A DNA stretch of 24,165 bases from positions 1 through 24,165 of the forward strand of contig CAKUMP010000007.1 of assembly GCA_934667795.1 (NCBI GenBank), written 5' to 3'. Shown in pieces: positions 15,465 through 23,456 of this stretch. The notes beneath the pieces are model-generated. The model saw only the letters and a list, made by a program, of their open reading frames with translations, was not told where the DNA came from and did not search any database. A program made the translations under genes and the position numbers. The stretch is from an uncultured Chthoniobacterales bacterium (GTDB taxonomy: Bacteria; Verrucomicrobiota; Verrucomicrobiia; Chthoniobacterales; CAKUMP01). Numbering within the stretch: position 1 is the stretch's first letter; each line of letters begins with the position of its first letter.

Positions 15465-16286
15465 ATGAAATTTTTTATTTTACCTGCACTTTTTCTCACC
15501 GTCGCAACCCTTCAGGCACAAACCCCATATGCGCCAGATGAAAATACTTTGTTTTTGTACCACTTCGATGAAGACGACATCACTCTACCCGCGATGGATG
15601 CAAGTGAAAATGGCCGTCACGCCACGTTCGGCCCCAATGTCCTCGTGGGGCAGGAAGCTTTATCCGGACTCGGAATGTCCCTCATGTCCACCGACAACCT
15701 CGATGCCCGTATTTCCTGGGTCGATATGGACAAAGCCAATGGGAAAGATTCATTTCTTTATAGTCTCGCAGAAGAAGACCTGACCATCGAAGCCTGGGTG
15801 AAACCCACAGAAGAATTCGCAAATTTCACTTCAGGAAACAGATTCCTGCTCGTTGTTCAACCGGACGGAGTTGGACAAGTCGATCTCTCTGTCAGTATCC
15901 ACGCGGCCGATGGAAAGTACTATCTGGCAGTAGGAGACAAAAGTGGTCCTAATCGTGTATGGACGCATACCAACCCGTTAGAATGGGAAATCGGCGAATG
16001 GTATCATGTTGCCATCACCATCGAATTCGCAGAAGAAGGGCACAGCTATTATACATTTTATGTCTCAAAAGCAGGTGACTCCATGAACCCGATCGCACAT
16101 TACACCCGCAAACACACTGCGTTGGAACCGCAAGACGAATTTACCCAACAAAGAACACTGGAAATCGGCAACTATTTCGGAAATTACGGGAAAAGTTTCT
16201 TCCCGGGACAAATCGATGAAGTCCGTATCTCCAATATTGTCCGATCAGAATTTGAAACCTTACTTCCGCCTGATTCAGCACAATAA
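15465..16286 (+). CDS. LamG-domain secreted protein, paralog B without PEP-CTERM tail
   Basis: 273 residues from 15465 (MKFFILPALFLTVATLQA, then QTPY), chosen because paralogs A and C begin with the same MK-hydrophobic-QTPY layout; an ATG at 15459 is an alternative only two codons upstream. The LamG domain keeps the family pattern: LFLYHFDED, GRHATFG, LTIEAWVKP, WYHVAITIE and PGQIDEVRISN. The sequence stops just past the point where A and C continue into PEP-CTERM: it ends SEFETLLPPDSAQ, with no transmembrane helix or basic end. It should therefore be exported but not sorted by an exosortase. Only 25 bp separate it from the regulator gene. Confidence 0.85.
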   Translation: MKFFILPALFLTVATLQAQTPYAPDENTLFLYHFDEDDITLPAMDASENGRHATFGPNVLVGQEALSGLGMSLMSTDNLDARISWVDMDKANGKDSFLYSLAEEDLTIEAWVKPTEEFANFTSGNRFLLVVQPDGVGQVDLSVSIHAADGKYYLAVGDKSGPNRVWTHTNPLEWEIGEWYHVAITIEFAEEGHSYYTFYVSKAGDSMNPIAHYTRKHTALEPQDEFTQQRTLEIGNYFGNYGKSFFPGQIDEVRISNIVRSEFETLLPPDSAQ

Positions 16287-16315
16287 AAAATCCTCCTTTT
16301 ATGGAAAGACCAACT

Positions 16316-17203
16316 ATGAAAACTACATTTTTCAGTCTCATCACTGCACTGGCATTTGTACCCGTTGCCTGGACTCAAACTCCTTACGTAGCCGATGCCA
16401 ATACGTTATTTCTTTACCATTTTGATGAAACATCTGGTTCAACTGCAAATGATAGCAGTGGAAATGGACGCCATGCGACTTATGGGACTTCCGTCATTCT
16501 TAACCAGCCCTCTTTGCCGGGATTAACAAATGCAATTAAAACCACCTATACGGAAAACAGTCCGCAAGGACGCGTGACCTGGAAAGACATCGCAAATCCA
16601 AATGGGGAGGATTCCTTTTTATACAACCTGACTTCAGGAGACTTCACCGTTGAAGCCTGGATTCGACTTGATGAAACTTTTGATCCGGGCAATAAAACGA
16701 TCATTGCCATTCAACCGGATGGCACGAATACCAGAGATTTTTCATTTGGAATTCATCGCAGATCACTGGAAAATGGTGGCACCTATCATTTAGCGGTAGG
16801 AGATACGACAGGTCCCAATCGGGCATGGAGCATTGGAAAACCCATCACTTTGGAACTAGGTACCTGGTACCATGTTGCGGTCACGGGCACCAAACTGAAT
16901 GACACACAATGGAGTTATAAATTTTATTATAACCAGGCCGGAGATTCCAGTACACCAGACCCTTTATATACGAACACCAACACCTATCTTGCACCCGATG
17001 AATCCACAAATCTACGATCCTTGGGCATTGGAAGTTATGGTGCCTGGGGATTAGGGTATTTTCCTGGGGCAATTGATGAAGTCCGTATTTCCAATATTGC
17101 ACGCACGCAATTTGATACACTCGCTGTGATCCCCGAACCTTCCAGCCTGCTTTTAATCGGTCTTACTCTCGGTCTGGCACCTTTACGAAACAGACGCCCT
17201 TAA
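16316..17203 (+). CDS. LamG-domain PEP-CTERM protein, paralog C
   Basis: 295 residues from the ATG at 16316 (MKTTFFSLITALAFVPVAW, then TQTPY), preferred over 16301 because GGAAAG lies about 7 bp before it and the N-terminus then matches paralog A. The lectin domain is very close to A: LFLYHFDETSGSTANDSSGN, GRHATYG, FTVEAWIRL, WYHVAVTG and AIDEVRISNIARTQFDTLAV. The PEP-CTERM tail is IPEPSSLLLIG...NRRP. A and C share long identical nucleotide runs near the 3' end, which indicates a recent duplication or ongoing gene conversion, while B has diverged. The product is expected to be surface-sorted like A. Confidence 0.9.
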   Translation: MKTTFFSLITALAFVPVAWTQTPYVADANTLFLYHFDETSGSTANDSSGNGRHATYGTSVILNQPSLPGLTNAIKTTYTENSPQGRVTWKDIANPNGEDSFLYNLTSGDFTVEAWIRLDETFDPGNKTIIAIQPDGTNTRDFSFGIHRRSLENGGTYHLAVGDTTGPNRAWSIGKPITLELGTWYHVAVTGTKLNDTQWSYKFYYNQAGDSSTPDPLYTNTNTYLAPDESTNLRSLGIGSYGAWGLGYFPGAIDEVRISNIARTQFDTLAVIPEPSSLLLIGLTLGLAPLRNRRP

Positions 17204-17255
17204 GAACATTTTACAAAAAACTTTTTTACATATCGTTACTAACTTTAAATTTGCC

Positions 17256-17990
17256 ATGAAAAAATTCCCCCTTTTATTTGCTATATCCTTACTTTCGATT
17301 TTTACTATTACTTCTCAAGCAGAACCGCCCACAGCTAATCCGGCTGCCGACCCACAGCCCAGGGACGCACAATGGTGCCTCGACAGCCACGAGCGCCTCA
17401 ATCAAAAAGCTTTGAATAATGCATTTGATGTCATTTTAATTGGTGACTCCATCACCTGGGAGTGGGAGGCCAATAAAGATACCGGACTCAAAGTCTGGCC
17501 ACAGTTAAAAGAGTTTAATCCCGGAACTTTTGCGATCAGCGGGGATCGGACAGAGCATGTTCTTTGGCGCCTGTTAAACGGGAATCTGAATCTCCCGACG
17601 GCTCCGAAAGTTGCAGTACTGATGATCGGAACCAACAACACCGGACAAAGACAGGATTCCCCCGAGCAGATTGCGGGAGGAACCAAAGCCATTCTGGATG
17701 AAATTTCAAAACGTTTCCCCGATATTGAAATCCTGCTTTATGGGATTTTCCCGCGTGGTGCATCTCCCAAAAATGCGACTCGTAAAAATAATGATGCGGC
17801 GAATCAATTGGTTAGCCAGTTTGCGGATGGCGAGAAAATCCATTATATTAATATAAATAAAGAGTTTCTGCATCCCGACGGGACCTTGAACGACGCTTGT
17901 TTTCGTGATGGGGTGCATTTAAGCGAAGCAGGATACCAGGTCTGGGCGGATTCTCTTAAAACCGAAATTCCGAAAGTTGGGGCTTTATGA
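17256..17990 (+). CDS. Secreted SGNH/GDSL-family hydrolase (esterase)
   Basis: 244 residues with a signal peptide (MKKFPLLFAISLLSIFTITS, cleavage near QA|EP). All catalytic blocks are present: GDSIT (S65), the block II glycine in AISGDRTEHVLWRL (G96), GTNN (N127) and DGVHLS (D218, H221). The GDRTEHVLWRL stretch is typical of the platelet-activating-factor-acetylhydrolase-like branch of SGNH enzymes. In bacterial glycan loci these enzymes usually remove acetyl or other acyl groups from sugars, and that role fits here. The stop codon overlaps the start of the next gene by 4 bp (ATGA), so the two are translationally coupled. The substrate is not readable. Confidence 0.88.
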   Translation: MKKFPLLFAISLLSIFTITSQAEPPTANPAADPQPRDAQWCLDSHERLNQKALNNAFDVILIGDSITWEWEANKDTGLKVWPQLKEFNPGTFAISGDRTEHVLWRLLNGNLNLPTAPKVAVLMIGTNNTGQRQDSPEQIAGGTKAILDEISKRFPDIEILLYGIFPRGASPKNATRKNNDAANQLVSQFADGEKIHYININKEFLHPDGTLNDACFRDGVHLSEAGYQVWADSLKTEIPKVGAL

Positions 17991-18706
17991 AAACGTCAAA
18001 ACAAGGATTTACATTGCTGGAACTGCTCGTCGTTCTCGCGATCGTGATTATTCTTGCGATTTTGTCAGCCGGAGGAATCAAGAATGCACTTGAGAAAGCA
18101 CGCATGACTCAATGTATCGCAAATCTCAAGACCCTGTGGCAAGGAACTATGGCTTATGCGAATGAGCATGATGGCGCACTCCCCGTCGATACAAAAAACA
18201 ATGCGACCGGAATGAGCTGGTACATGGAATTGCATCAGGGATCTACAAAATATGTCCCACACCCTGGTTATGGCAGTCGCAAGGCTCCCTATTTTTGTAA
18301 AGCAAACAAACCGGTGTCAGGAACCGGGAATGTGGGCTGGACCAATTACGCCATGAATTCCAACCTGCAGGTATATGGGTCCAACCTGGGGAAAGTTCCG
18401 GAAGGAGAAGACGCAGATGCATTCAAAGGATCCCGTCATGGCAGCCGTTTGATTGCCTTGCCAAATAAAGCCCTTTATCTCGATTCTTCCGATGGCAAGG
18501 GCGGTTCCTGGTACACGGTTGCCGGCGCCCGATATAATAAAAACTGGACGGATACTCACGCAGTCCACGGCGATCGCGTCAATGTTGTTTTTTTAGACGG
18601 ACATATTGAATCACCAAAAGTATTCCCACGCACCATCAATGCCGACGGCGACCTCAACGAGCTGAAAGCAAGCTGGTTCTGGCCCATCGAAGAACCAACC
18701 AATTAA
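17987..18706 (+). CDS. H-X9-DG type prepilin-like protein
   Basis: 239 residues. The N-terminus MKTSKQGFTLLELLVVLAIV has the prepilin peptidase site G7|F8 and E12 (+5 of the mature protein), followed by a hydrophobic helix. Near the C-terminus HGDRVNVVFLDGH gives the H-X9-DG motif (H194, D204-G205). Proteins of this architecture form large families in Planctomycetota, Verrucomicrobiota and Lentisphaerota; they resemble type II secretion pseudopilins, but their role is not established. The gene starts inside the stop of the SGNH gene, so the two products are made together. A broken relative lies at 8415-8622. A link to secretion or surface display of the neighbouring enzymes is inference. Confidence 0.85.
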   Translation: MKTSKQGFTLLELLVVLAIVIILAILSAGGIKNALEKARMTQCIANLKTLWQGTMAYANEHDGALPVDTKNNATGMSWYMELHQGSTKYVPHPGYGSRKAPYFCKANKPVSGTGNVGWTNYAMNSNLQVYGSNLGKVPEGEDADAFKGSRHGSRLIALPNKALYLDSSDGKGGSWYTVAGARYNKNWTDTHAVHGDRVNVVFLDGHIESPKVFPRTINADGDLNELKASWFWPIEEPTN

Positions 18707-18761
18707 TTTACTCCACACCACTCGTGTTCAAACCCAATCTGAATAGACACTAATTTACCCC

Positions 18762-19937
18762 ATGAAACAAAAATTTTTCACCGTTTTGAGCAGAAATTTT
18801 TTTGCCCCACTTCAAAAAAAATCTGCGATAATCTGCGATAACCTGCGGATCCCTTCCTGTTTTAACATCGCACCCGTTATCATATTCCTTTTATTTGGAA
18901 ATTTTATCTCCATGCAGGCACAGAACGAACCTAACCGGCAACTGGCATTTTATGAAATTACAAATGTCAGTGGCAAATCCGATGGGAATGGACGTTTGCC
19001 CGATACCGTCTGGCAAAACATCCCTGTGACACATATTGGCTATGTGTATTGGAAAATGGAGCCCATTCCATCGGACTTAAAAACGGATCTGCAAATTGCT
19101 TATGACGATCAAGGAATTTATTTAAAAATCACGAACTATGATGAGAACCTGGATAAAATCCGTGCGCACATTTTGAAACGGGGGAATCCCTCTTTATGGA
19201 CGGATGATTGTATTGAGTTGTACATTGACCCGCAGGCAAGCGCCGTTGGCTATATGGTTTTCACCATTAACAGTCTTGGGGTGCAAATGGAGCGGAAACA
19301 ACAGGACACCGCTGTTTCTATTAATGAATGGCGCGGAGACAACTGGCAGACCTGGGCCTCCAAAACAGAAGATGCATGGGTCATAGAAATTTCCATTCCT
19401 TTTGCAGATATGGATGCGACAGCAGAGCCGGGATCTTTCTGGATGTTCAATGCGGTGCGTTATGCTTATTCCAGCGGAAAATTCCAGGGAGCAACATGGT
19501 CACCCGGAGCCAATTATGCCAAGCCCGGCTATTTTGGTTATTTATATTTCGGCGATAAAGAAACGACTTCTGCCAAAGCCGTTGCAAACCTGTTACAGGA
19601 AAAAGTCACTCCCCCCTGGATCATTTCTGTAAATAATAAAATTTTGTGGTACGAAGGAGAAGAGAAAGTAGAAATCCTGTCTCCTCCGGAAGCCGGAGAA
19701 ACAGCACTCCAGGCAGCCGAAAATATTTTCACAAAACTCGAACCATTTCAGGAAAAAAATCCAGAACTTGCAGAGCAGCTCAACCAATTAAAACAAGAAA
19801 CCAAATCGCTCACTTTTCCGGATGCAGACACCGCACTGGAAAGTATGCGAGAAATTTCAAATGTTACCCAGCAGGCATGGATGTTGTATTGGAATGCCAG
19901 CATTGAAGCACTTATCAACACTGAAGTCGAAAACTAG
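18762..19937 (+). CDS. Secreted CBM9-like carbohydrate-binding protein
   Basis: 391 residues. Residues about 55-265 match the type 9 carbohydrate-binding / DOMON-like sandwich: DLQIAYDDQGIYLKI, LWTDDCIELYID, GYMVFTINSLG and WVIEISIPFADM. The C-terminal ~110 residues are charged and helical (LEPFQEKNPELAEQLNQLKQ) and may form a coiled coil. The signal segment is odd: the hydrophobic core is at residues 35-50 (NIAPVIIFLLFGNFIS, then MQAQ), after a leader of over 30 residues. Residues 18-34 of that leader are encoded by the 18813-18864 repeat. No later in-frame ATG precedes the core, so the long leader must be translated. It ends 14 bp before the giant GH42-like gene, so it is probably co-transcribed and acts as its glycan-binding partner. 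Confidence 0.8.
   Translation: MKQKFFTVLSRNFFAPLQKKSAIICDNLRIPSCFNIAPVIIFLLFGNFISMQAQNEPNRQLAFYEITNVSGKSDGNGRLPDTVWQNIPVTHIGYVYWKMEPIPSDLKTDLQIAYDDQGIYLKITNYDENLDKIRAHILKRGNPSLWTDDCIELYIDPQASAVGYMVFTINSLGVQMERKQQDTAVSINEWRGDNWQTWASKTEDAWVIEISIPFADMDATAEPGSFWMFNAVRYAYSSGKFQGATWSPGANYAKPGYFGYLYFGDKETTSAKAVANLLQEKVTPPWIISVNNKILWYEGEEKVEILSPPEAGETALQAAENIFTKLEPFQEKNPELAEQLNQLKQETKSLTFPDADTALESMREISNVTQQAWMLYWNASIEALINTEVEN
18813..18864 (+). repeat. Copy 3 of the dispersed ATCTGCGGAT-type repeat, inside a coding region
   Basis: A-run, then ATCTGCGATA, ATCTGCGATA and ACCTGCGGAT, a 10-bp periodic array, ending CCCTTCCTGTTTT. The same layout occurs at 8674-8715 in noncoding DNA. Here it is read in frame as residues 18-34 of the CBM9-like protein, ahead of the hydrophobic core of its signal peptide. 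Confidence 0.7.
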
Positions 19938-19951
19938 AATTACTTTTTGCC

Positions 19952-22900
19952 ATGAAATTTAAATTACCCTTCACGCTTTCTCTCGTTGCATTACTGGGCA
20001 TGAGCACACTTGCCGCAAACACACGGATGGATGGAGAATTTCTCCATGAAGTTACCAGCGAATTTGCGACACCCCATCAGGAATGGGCAGCCACTTTCCA
20101 GGAAGGAACCATCAAGGCACTTTTCATTACTCCACGTCGCTTTGGCGCACGAGAAGTCGTAGAGCTTGCTCAACGTATCGACCTGGATTATGAAACAATC
20201 GTCGCCGCAAATTTTTCTAACCTCTCGGTCGATAGTGTTTATGAAGCAGGTGTTCTCGGGACATCCGCATTTGAAAAAAATACCGAAGTCCTCAAAAAGG
20301 TTCGTGATTCTTATGATGTAATCGTACTTGCGAACGTCACATTTTCTGCACTTTCAGCAGAAGCGCAGTATCACATTTTAAAACAAGTTTCTGAAGGAGC
20401 CGGACTGGTCATTGTTTACCGCCAGAATTTTCCCTTTCCGAAAGTCATGCAGAACCCGGTCGATGACTGGCAACAAATCCTGGCCATGGTAGATACGAAA
20501 GCGCTGCCCGGCGTGGCGGCAACCATGGCGACAGACAAGTTATTGCAGACTTACCAATTTGGAAAAGGCCGCATCGCAGTTCTTCCCTACCCCGCTCCAC
20601 AAACACGCCTTGGACTCACTTCGTATGAGAAATATTCTGTCCATGGATGGCGAGCGAAATACGAAAACAGCCTGGCTCTCGCAGGTCGCACGATCCAATG
20701 GGCCGCCGGACATAACATTTCCGCATCCATACAGCCTAACATCGAAAATGATACACTGAAACTCTCCACAAATGCACTTTCCAGTGGCGCCGCATGGCTG
20801 CGTATCCGTAATATCAAGGATGATATTATCTGGCAAAAAGAAATTTCTCTCGGAGAAAATCCGGAGCATGAACTCGCACTTTCGGACCTGCCGGCCGGAG
20901 AATATTATCTGGATATCCGCTGGGGAACAGACTCAAAAGTCGCAGGATTTGGCGTATTCCATTTTGAACGCGCATTCATTGGCGGCAGCGTTGCAGTCCA
21001 GACAAATAAAAATTCCTATGAGCAGGGCGAAAACGTTACGGTCGAAATCTCCCTGGAAAAACCACTCGAACAGGATACAGAAGTTTTAATCACAATTAAG
21101 GATTTGCCTGCGCAAAACTTGTGGAAACAACAGATCGTAAAGCTGCCCCAGGGAACGCAATCTGTCAGCGCCAGTTTTCAGGATATTCATATCCCGACAG
21201 TTGCCGGGTTAATTGAAGCACAAATTCTTGCTGACAAAAAACTGTTGGCAGAAACATCCCGGATTACTTACTTCCCGCGTAGAGAGATTGAATTATTCCC
21301 TACAATTTTATGGGAAAATTTACCGAACGAACTTTCTGAAATGTACGCAGCGCAACTGGATCAAAGTGTACATGATGCTGCGGCATTAAGTCACCCGGGG
21401 AATGAAGGAGAAGCGGGGAAATTATCTGCTCTTTTTAACCAGAGATTTATCCCGTATATGACACGTATTGGCCTTGGTGCTGGTGAAAACGGGGAAACCC
21501 TTTCCAATTTCTGGCTCGGCATGAAAAAGGAGGATGTAGAAAAAGCAACGAAAGGTGATGGTTCTATTCATAACTCGGCAGTTCGTGATTTCTGGAAGAA
21601 AAACATCGAAGAAAGAATCAAGGGCCTGCCGGAAGTTGGTCCGATGATTTATACACTCGGTGATGAAAACTATTTTTCCTATGAAGCAGGGTACTCCGAA
21701 GCCGACAATGCTGCTTTCCCGAAATTTCTTCAAAAGTTGTATGGCGACATCGCAACGTTGAATAAGGAATGGGGGACATCTCATACGGATTTCGAAGCAA
21801 TCGGACATCCCACTCCCACTGAGATGCGCGACCAGGAATTATACCCGTTGTGGTATGCGCATCGGCGTTTCATGGAAGAACAATATGCCGAGACGCATCA
21901 TTATCTTGCAGAAGTCATTAAAGAAATTGACCCCAAGGCGCTGGTTGGTGCCGAAGGCTCTGTGCCAGGAAATATCGAACTGACCACCAGCAAACTGGAT
22001 TTCTGGGGGCCTTATAAAAATATCGTCGGTGATGAATTGCTACGCTCTGTCGCTTCCGAAAAATTAAGAACAATTTGGTGGGGGTACGGCAATGAATTCC
22101 TGGCATATCCCTTATGGTCGCCTCTCCTGCGGGGCAGCATTAATGGTAATTCCTGGTATTCCAGCTCGATTGAAGCTATCAGTGGCTTGATGAGTTCCGA
22201 CTTTTCTTTGGCGGAATATTATAAAAATGAAAGAAAACCATTTGTGGATGCCCTTAATCAGGGAGTGGCGCAAGCGCTGATTTCCACTCCGCTCAAACCA
22301 CATGGCATTGCTGTCCTTTGGAGCCATGCAAGTTATAGTGCTTCTTTCATGGACGATCGTTTCCTTAGTCCACAGGATTCAAATATTTCGTTGATAAATT
22401 ATCTATACGAAACAGGATTGAATTTTGACCTTCTGACGTCCTCCCGTATCGAAGAAGGGGCATTGGAAAATTATAAAATTCTTTACCTCTTCGGCGCAAC
22501 CGCACTCTCGGACAAAGAAACAAATGCAGTGAAGCAATTTGTTGAAAACGGTGGAGTGGTTGTGGCAGATATCAATCCCGGAATTCTGAATGCTTCTTGT
22601 GGTCCACGCGAGAAAAGTAGTTTAGCCGAAGTTTTTGGCACAGATCGCTTGAAAGGCAAAGCACCACTGCGAATGAAAAAGGTGAGCGTGGATACACAAG
22701 TCCGCGACGTGGAAATTTCTTTTACCGCAGCAAAAGCTTATCAATCTTCCGAAGCGCCTGTGTTTTCGGTCAACGAATTCGGAAAAGGGTTGGCCATTTT
22801 GCTGAACTTCAATTTGAGTTCCGCTGCCAATACCACGGATGGAAGTTTAGATGACTTGTTACTTCCACTTCTGAAACTAGCAGACATTTCTCCGGAAATT

Positions 22901-23455
22901 AAAGTGGATGGAATTTCCAAAGAGCGACTGCTCTTGAAAATTCGTGAAAATGAAGAAAACCAGGTAATCGGAATTTTGCCCGAAAGAAGCAACATAGGAA
23001 AAACGGCTACCCTCACCCTCCCTGCATCCGGCTGGGTGTATGAAGCCAATAAAGGCCTGATCGGAGAAACCGATACGATTAAGACAACGCTGGATATCCC
23101 CTTCAAAGTCTTTACGGTGTTTAAAGAAAAGCAGGAAGCGCCAGTTTTTGAAGTCAAAGATCCTACCCTCAAGCCGGGAGAAATCACCACCCTGGATTTA
23201 AGCCAGTTGTCAAAGCAGGGCGTCTATCGTCTGGAAGTCGCTCCAGCTGATAAACTCCCGATACAACGCTTCACAAAAGTCTTCACCGGCGATGCCGGAG
23301 ACCAGCATGCAACCCTGCGCTTTGCCTTAAGCGATGCTCCGGGAAAATATCAGGTGAGCATCCATGATGCCCGCACCGGACTAACAACACAGCAGACAGT
23401 TGAGTTGTCAGAAGACAGCACCTCCACCGCATCTGTAACCTCAGTTGAAAATTGA
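19952..23455 (+). CDS. Giant secreted GH42-like glycoside hydrolase
   Basis: 1167 residues with a signal peptide (MKFKLPFTLSLVALLGMSTL, then AA). Residues about 35-240 look like a Rossmann/amidotransferase-like domain (IKALFITPRRFGAREVVELA; DVIVLANVTF). Two beta-sandwich domains follow (about 250-445). Residues about 450-780 read as a TIM barrel with GH42-like features; YTLGDENYFSYEAGYSEADN places E572 as the candidate acid/base, and LQKLYGDIATLNKEWGT is the usual GH42-type segment after it. Residues about 790-905 resemble the amidotransferase-like domain that follows GH42 barrels (NYKILYLFGATALSDKETNA, then VENGGVVVADINPG). The rest is beta-rich. The substrate is unknown. It lies 14 bp after the CBM9 gene and 1 bp before the next gene, so it is the core of an operon. 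Confidence 0.75.
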   Translation: MKFKLPFTLSLVALLGMSTLAANTRMDGEFLHEVTSEFATPHQEWAATFQEGTIKALFITPRRFGAREVVELAQRIDLDYETIVAANFSNLSVDSVYEAGVLGTSAFEKNTEVLKKVRDSYDVIVLANVTFSALSAEAQYHILKQVSEGAGLVIVYRQNFPFPKVMQNPVDDWQQILAMVDTKALPGVAATMATDKLLQTYQFGKGRIAVLPYPAPQTRLGLTSYEKYSVHGWRAKYENSLALAGRTIQWAAGHNISASIQPNIENDTLKLSTNALSSGAAWLRIRNIKDDIIWQKEISLGENPEHELALSDLPAGEYYLDIRWGTDSKVAGFGVFHFERAFIGGSVAVQTNKNSYEQGENVTVEISLEKPLEQDTEVLITIKDLPAQNLWKQQIVKLPQGTQSVSASFQDIHIPTVAGLIEAQILADKKLLAETSRITYFPRREIELFPTILWENLPNELSEMYAAQLDQSVHDAAALSHPGNEGEAGKLSALFNQRFIPYMTRIGLGAGENGETLSNFWLGMKKEDVEKATKGDGSIHNSAVRDFWKKNIEERIKGLPEVGPMIYTLGDENYFSYEAGYSEADNAAFPKFLQKLYGDIATLNKEWGTSHTDFEAIGHPTPTEMRDQELYPLWYAHRRFMEEQYAETHHYLAEVIKEIDPKALVGAEGSVPGNIELTTSKLDFWGPYKNIVGDELLRSVASEKLRTIWWGYGNEFLAYPLWSPLLRGSINGNSWYSSSIEAISGLMSSDFSLAEYYKNERKPFVDALNQGVAQALISTPLKPHGIAVLWSHASYSASFMDDRFLSPQDSNISLINYLYETGLNFDLLTSSRIEEGALENYKILYLFGATALSDKETNAVKQFVENGGVVVADINPGILNASCGPREKSSLAEVFGTDRLKGKAPLRMKKVSVDTQVRDVEISFTAAKAYQSSEAPVFSVNEFGKGLAILLNFNLSSAANTTDGSLDDLLLPLLKLADISPEIKVDGISKERLLLKIRENEENQVIGILPERSNIGKTATLTLPASGWVYEANKGLIGETDTIKTTLDIPFKVFTVFKEKQEAPVFEVKDPTLKPGEITTLDLSQLSKQGVYRLEVAPADKLPIQRFTKVFTGDAGDQHATLRFALSDAPGKYQVSIHDARTGLTTQQTVELSEDSTSTASVTSVEN

Positions 23456-23456
23456 C

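Noticed and set aside
17204..17255. Terminator after the third LamG gene (AAAAAACTTTTTT)
   Set aside because: The A/T complementarity leaves almost no loop and has no GC stem, so it cannot be called a terminator.
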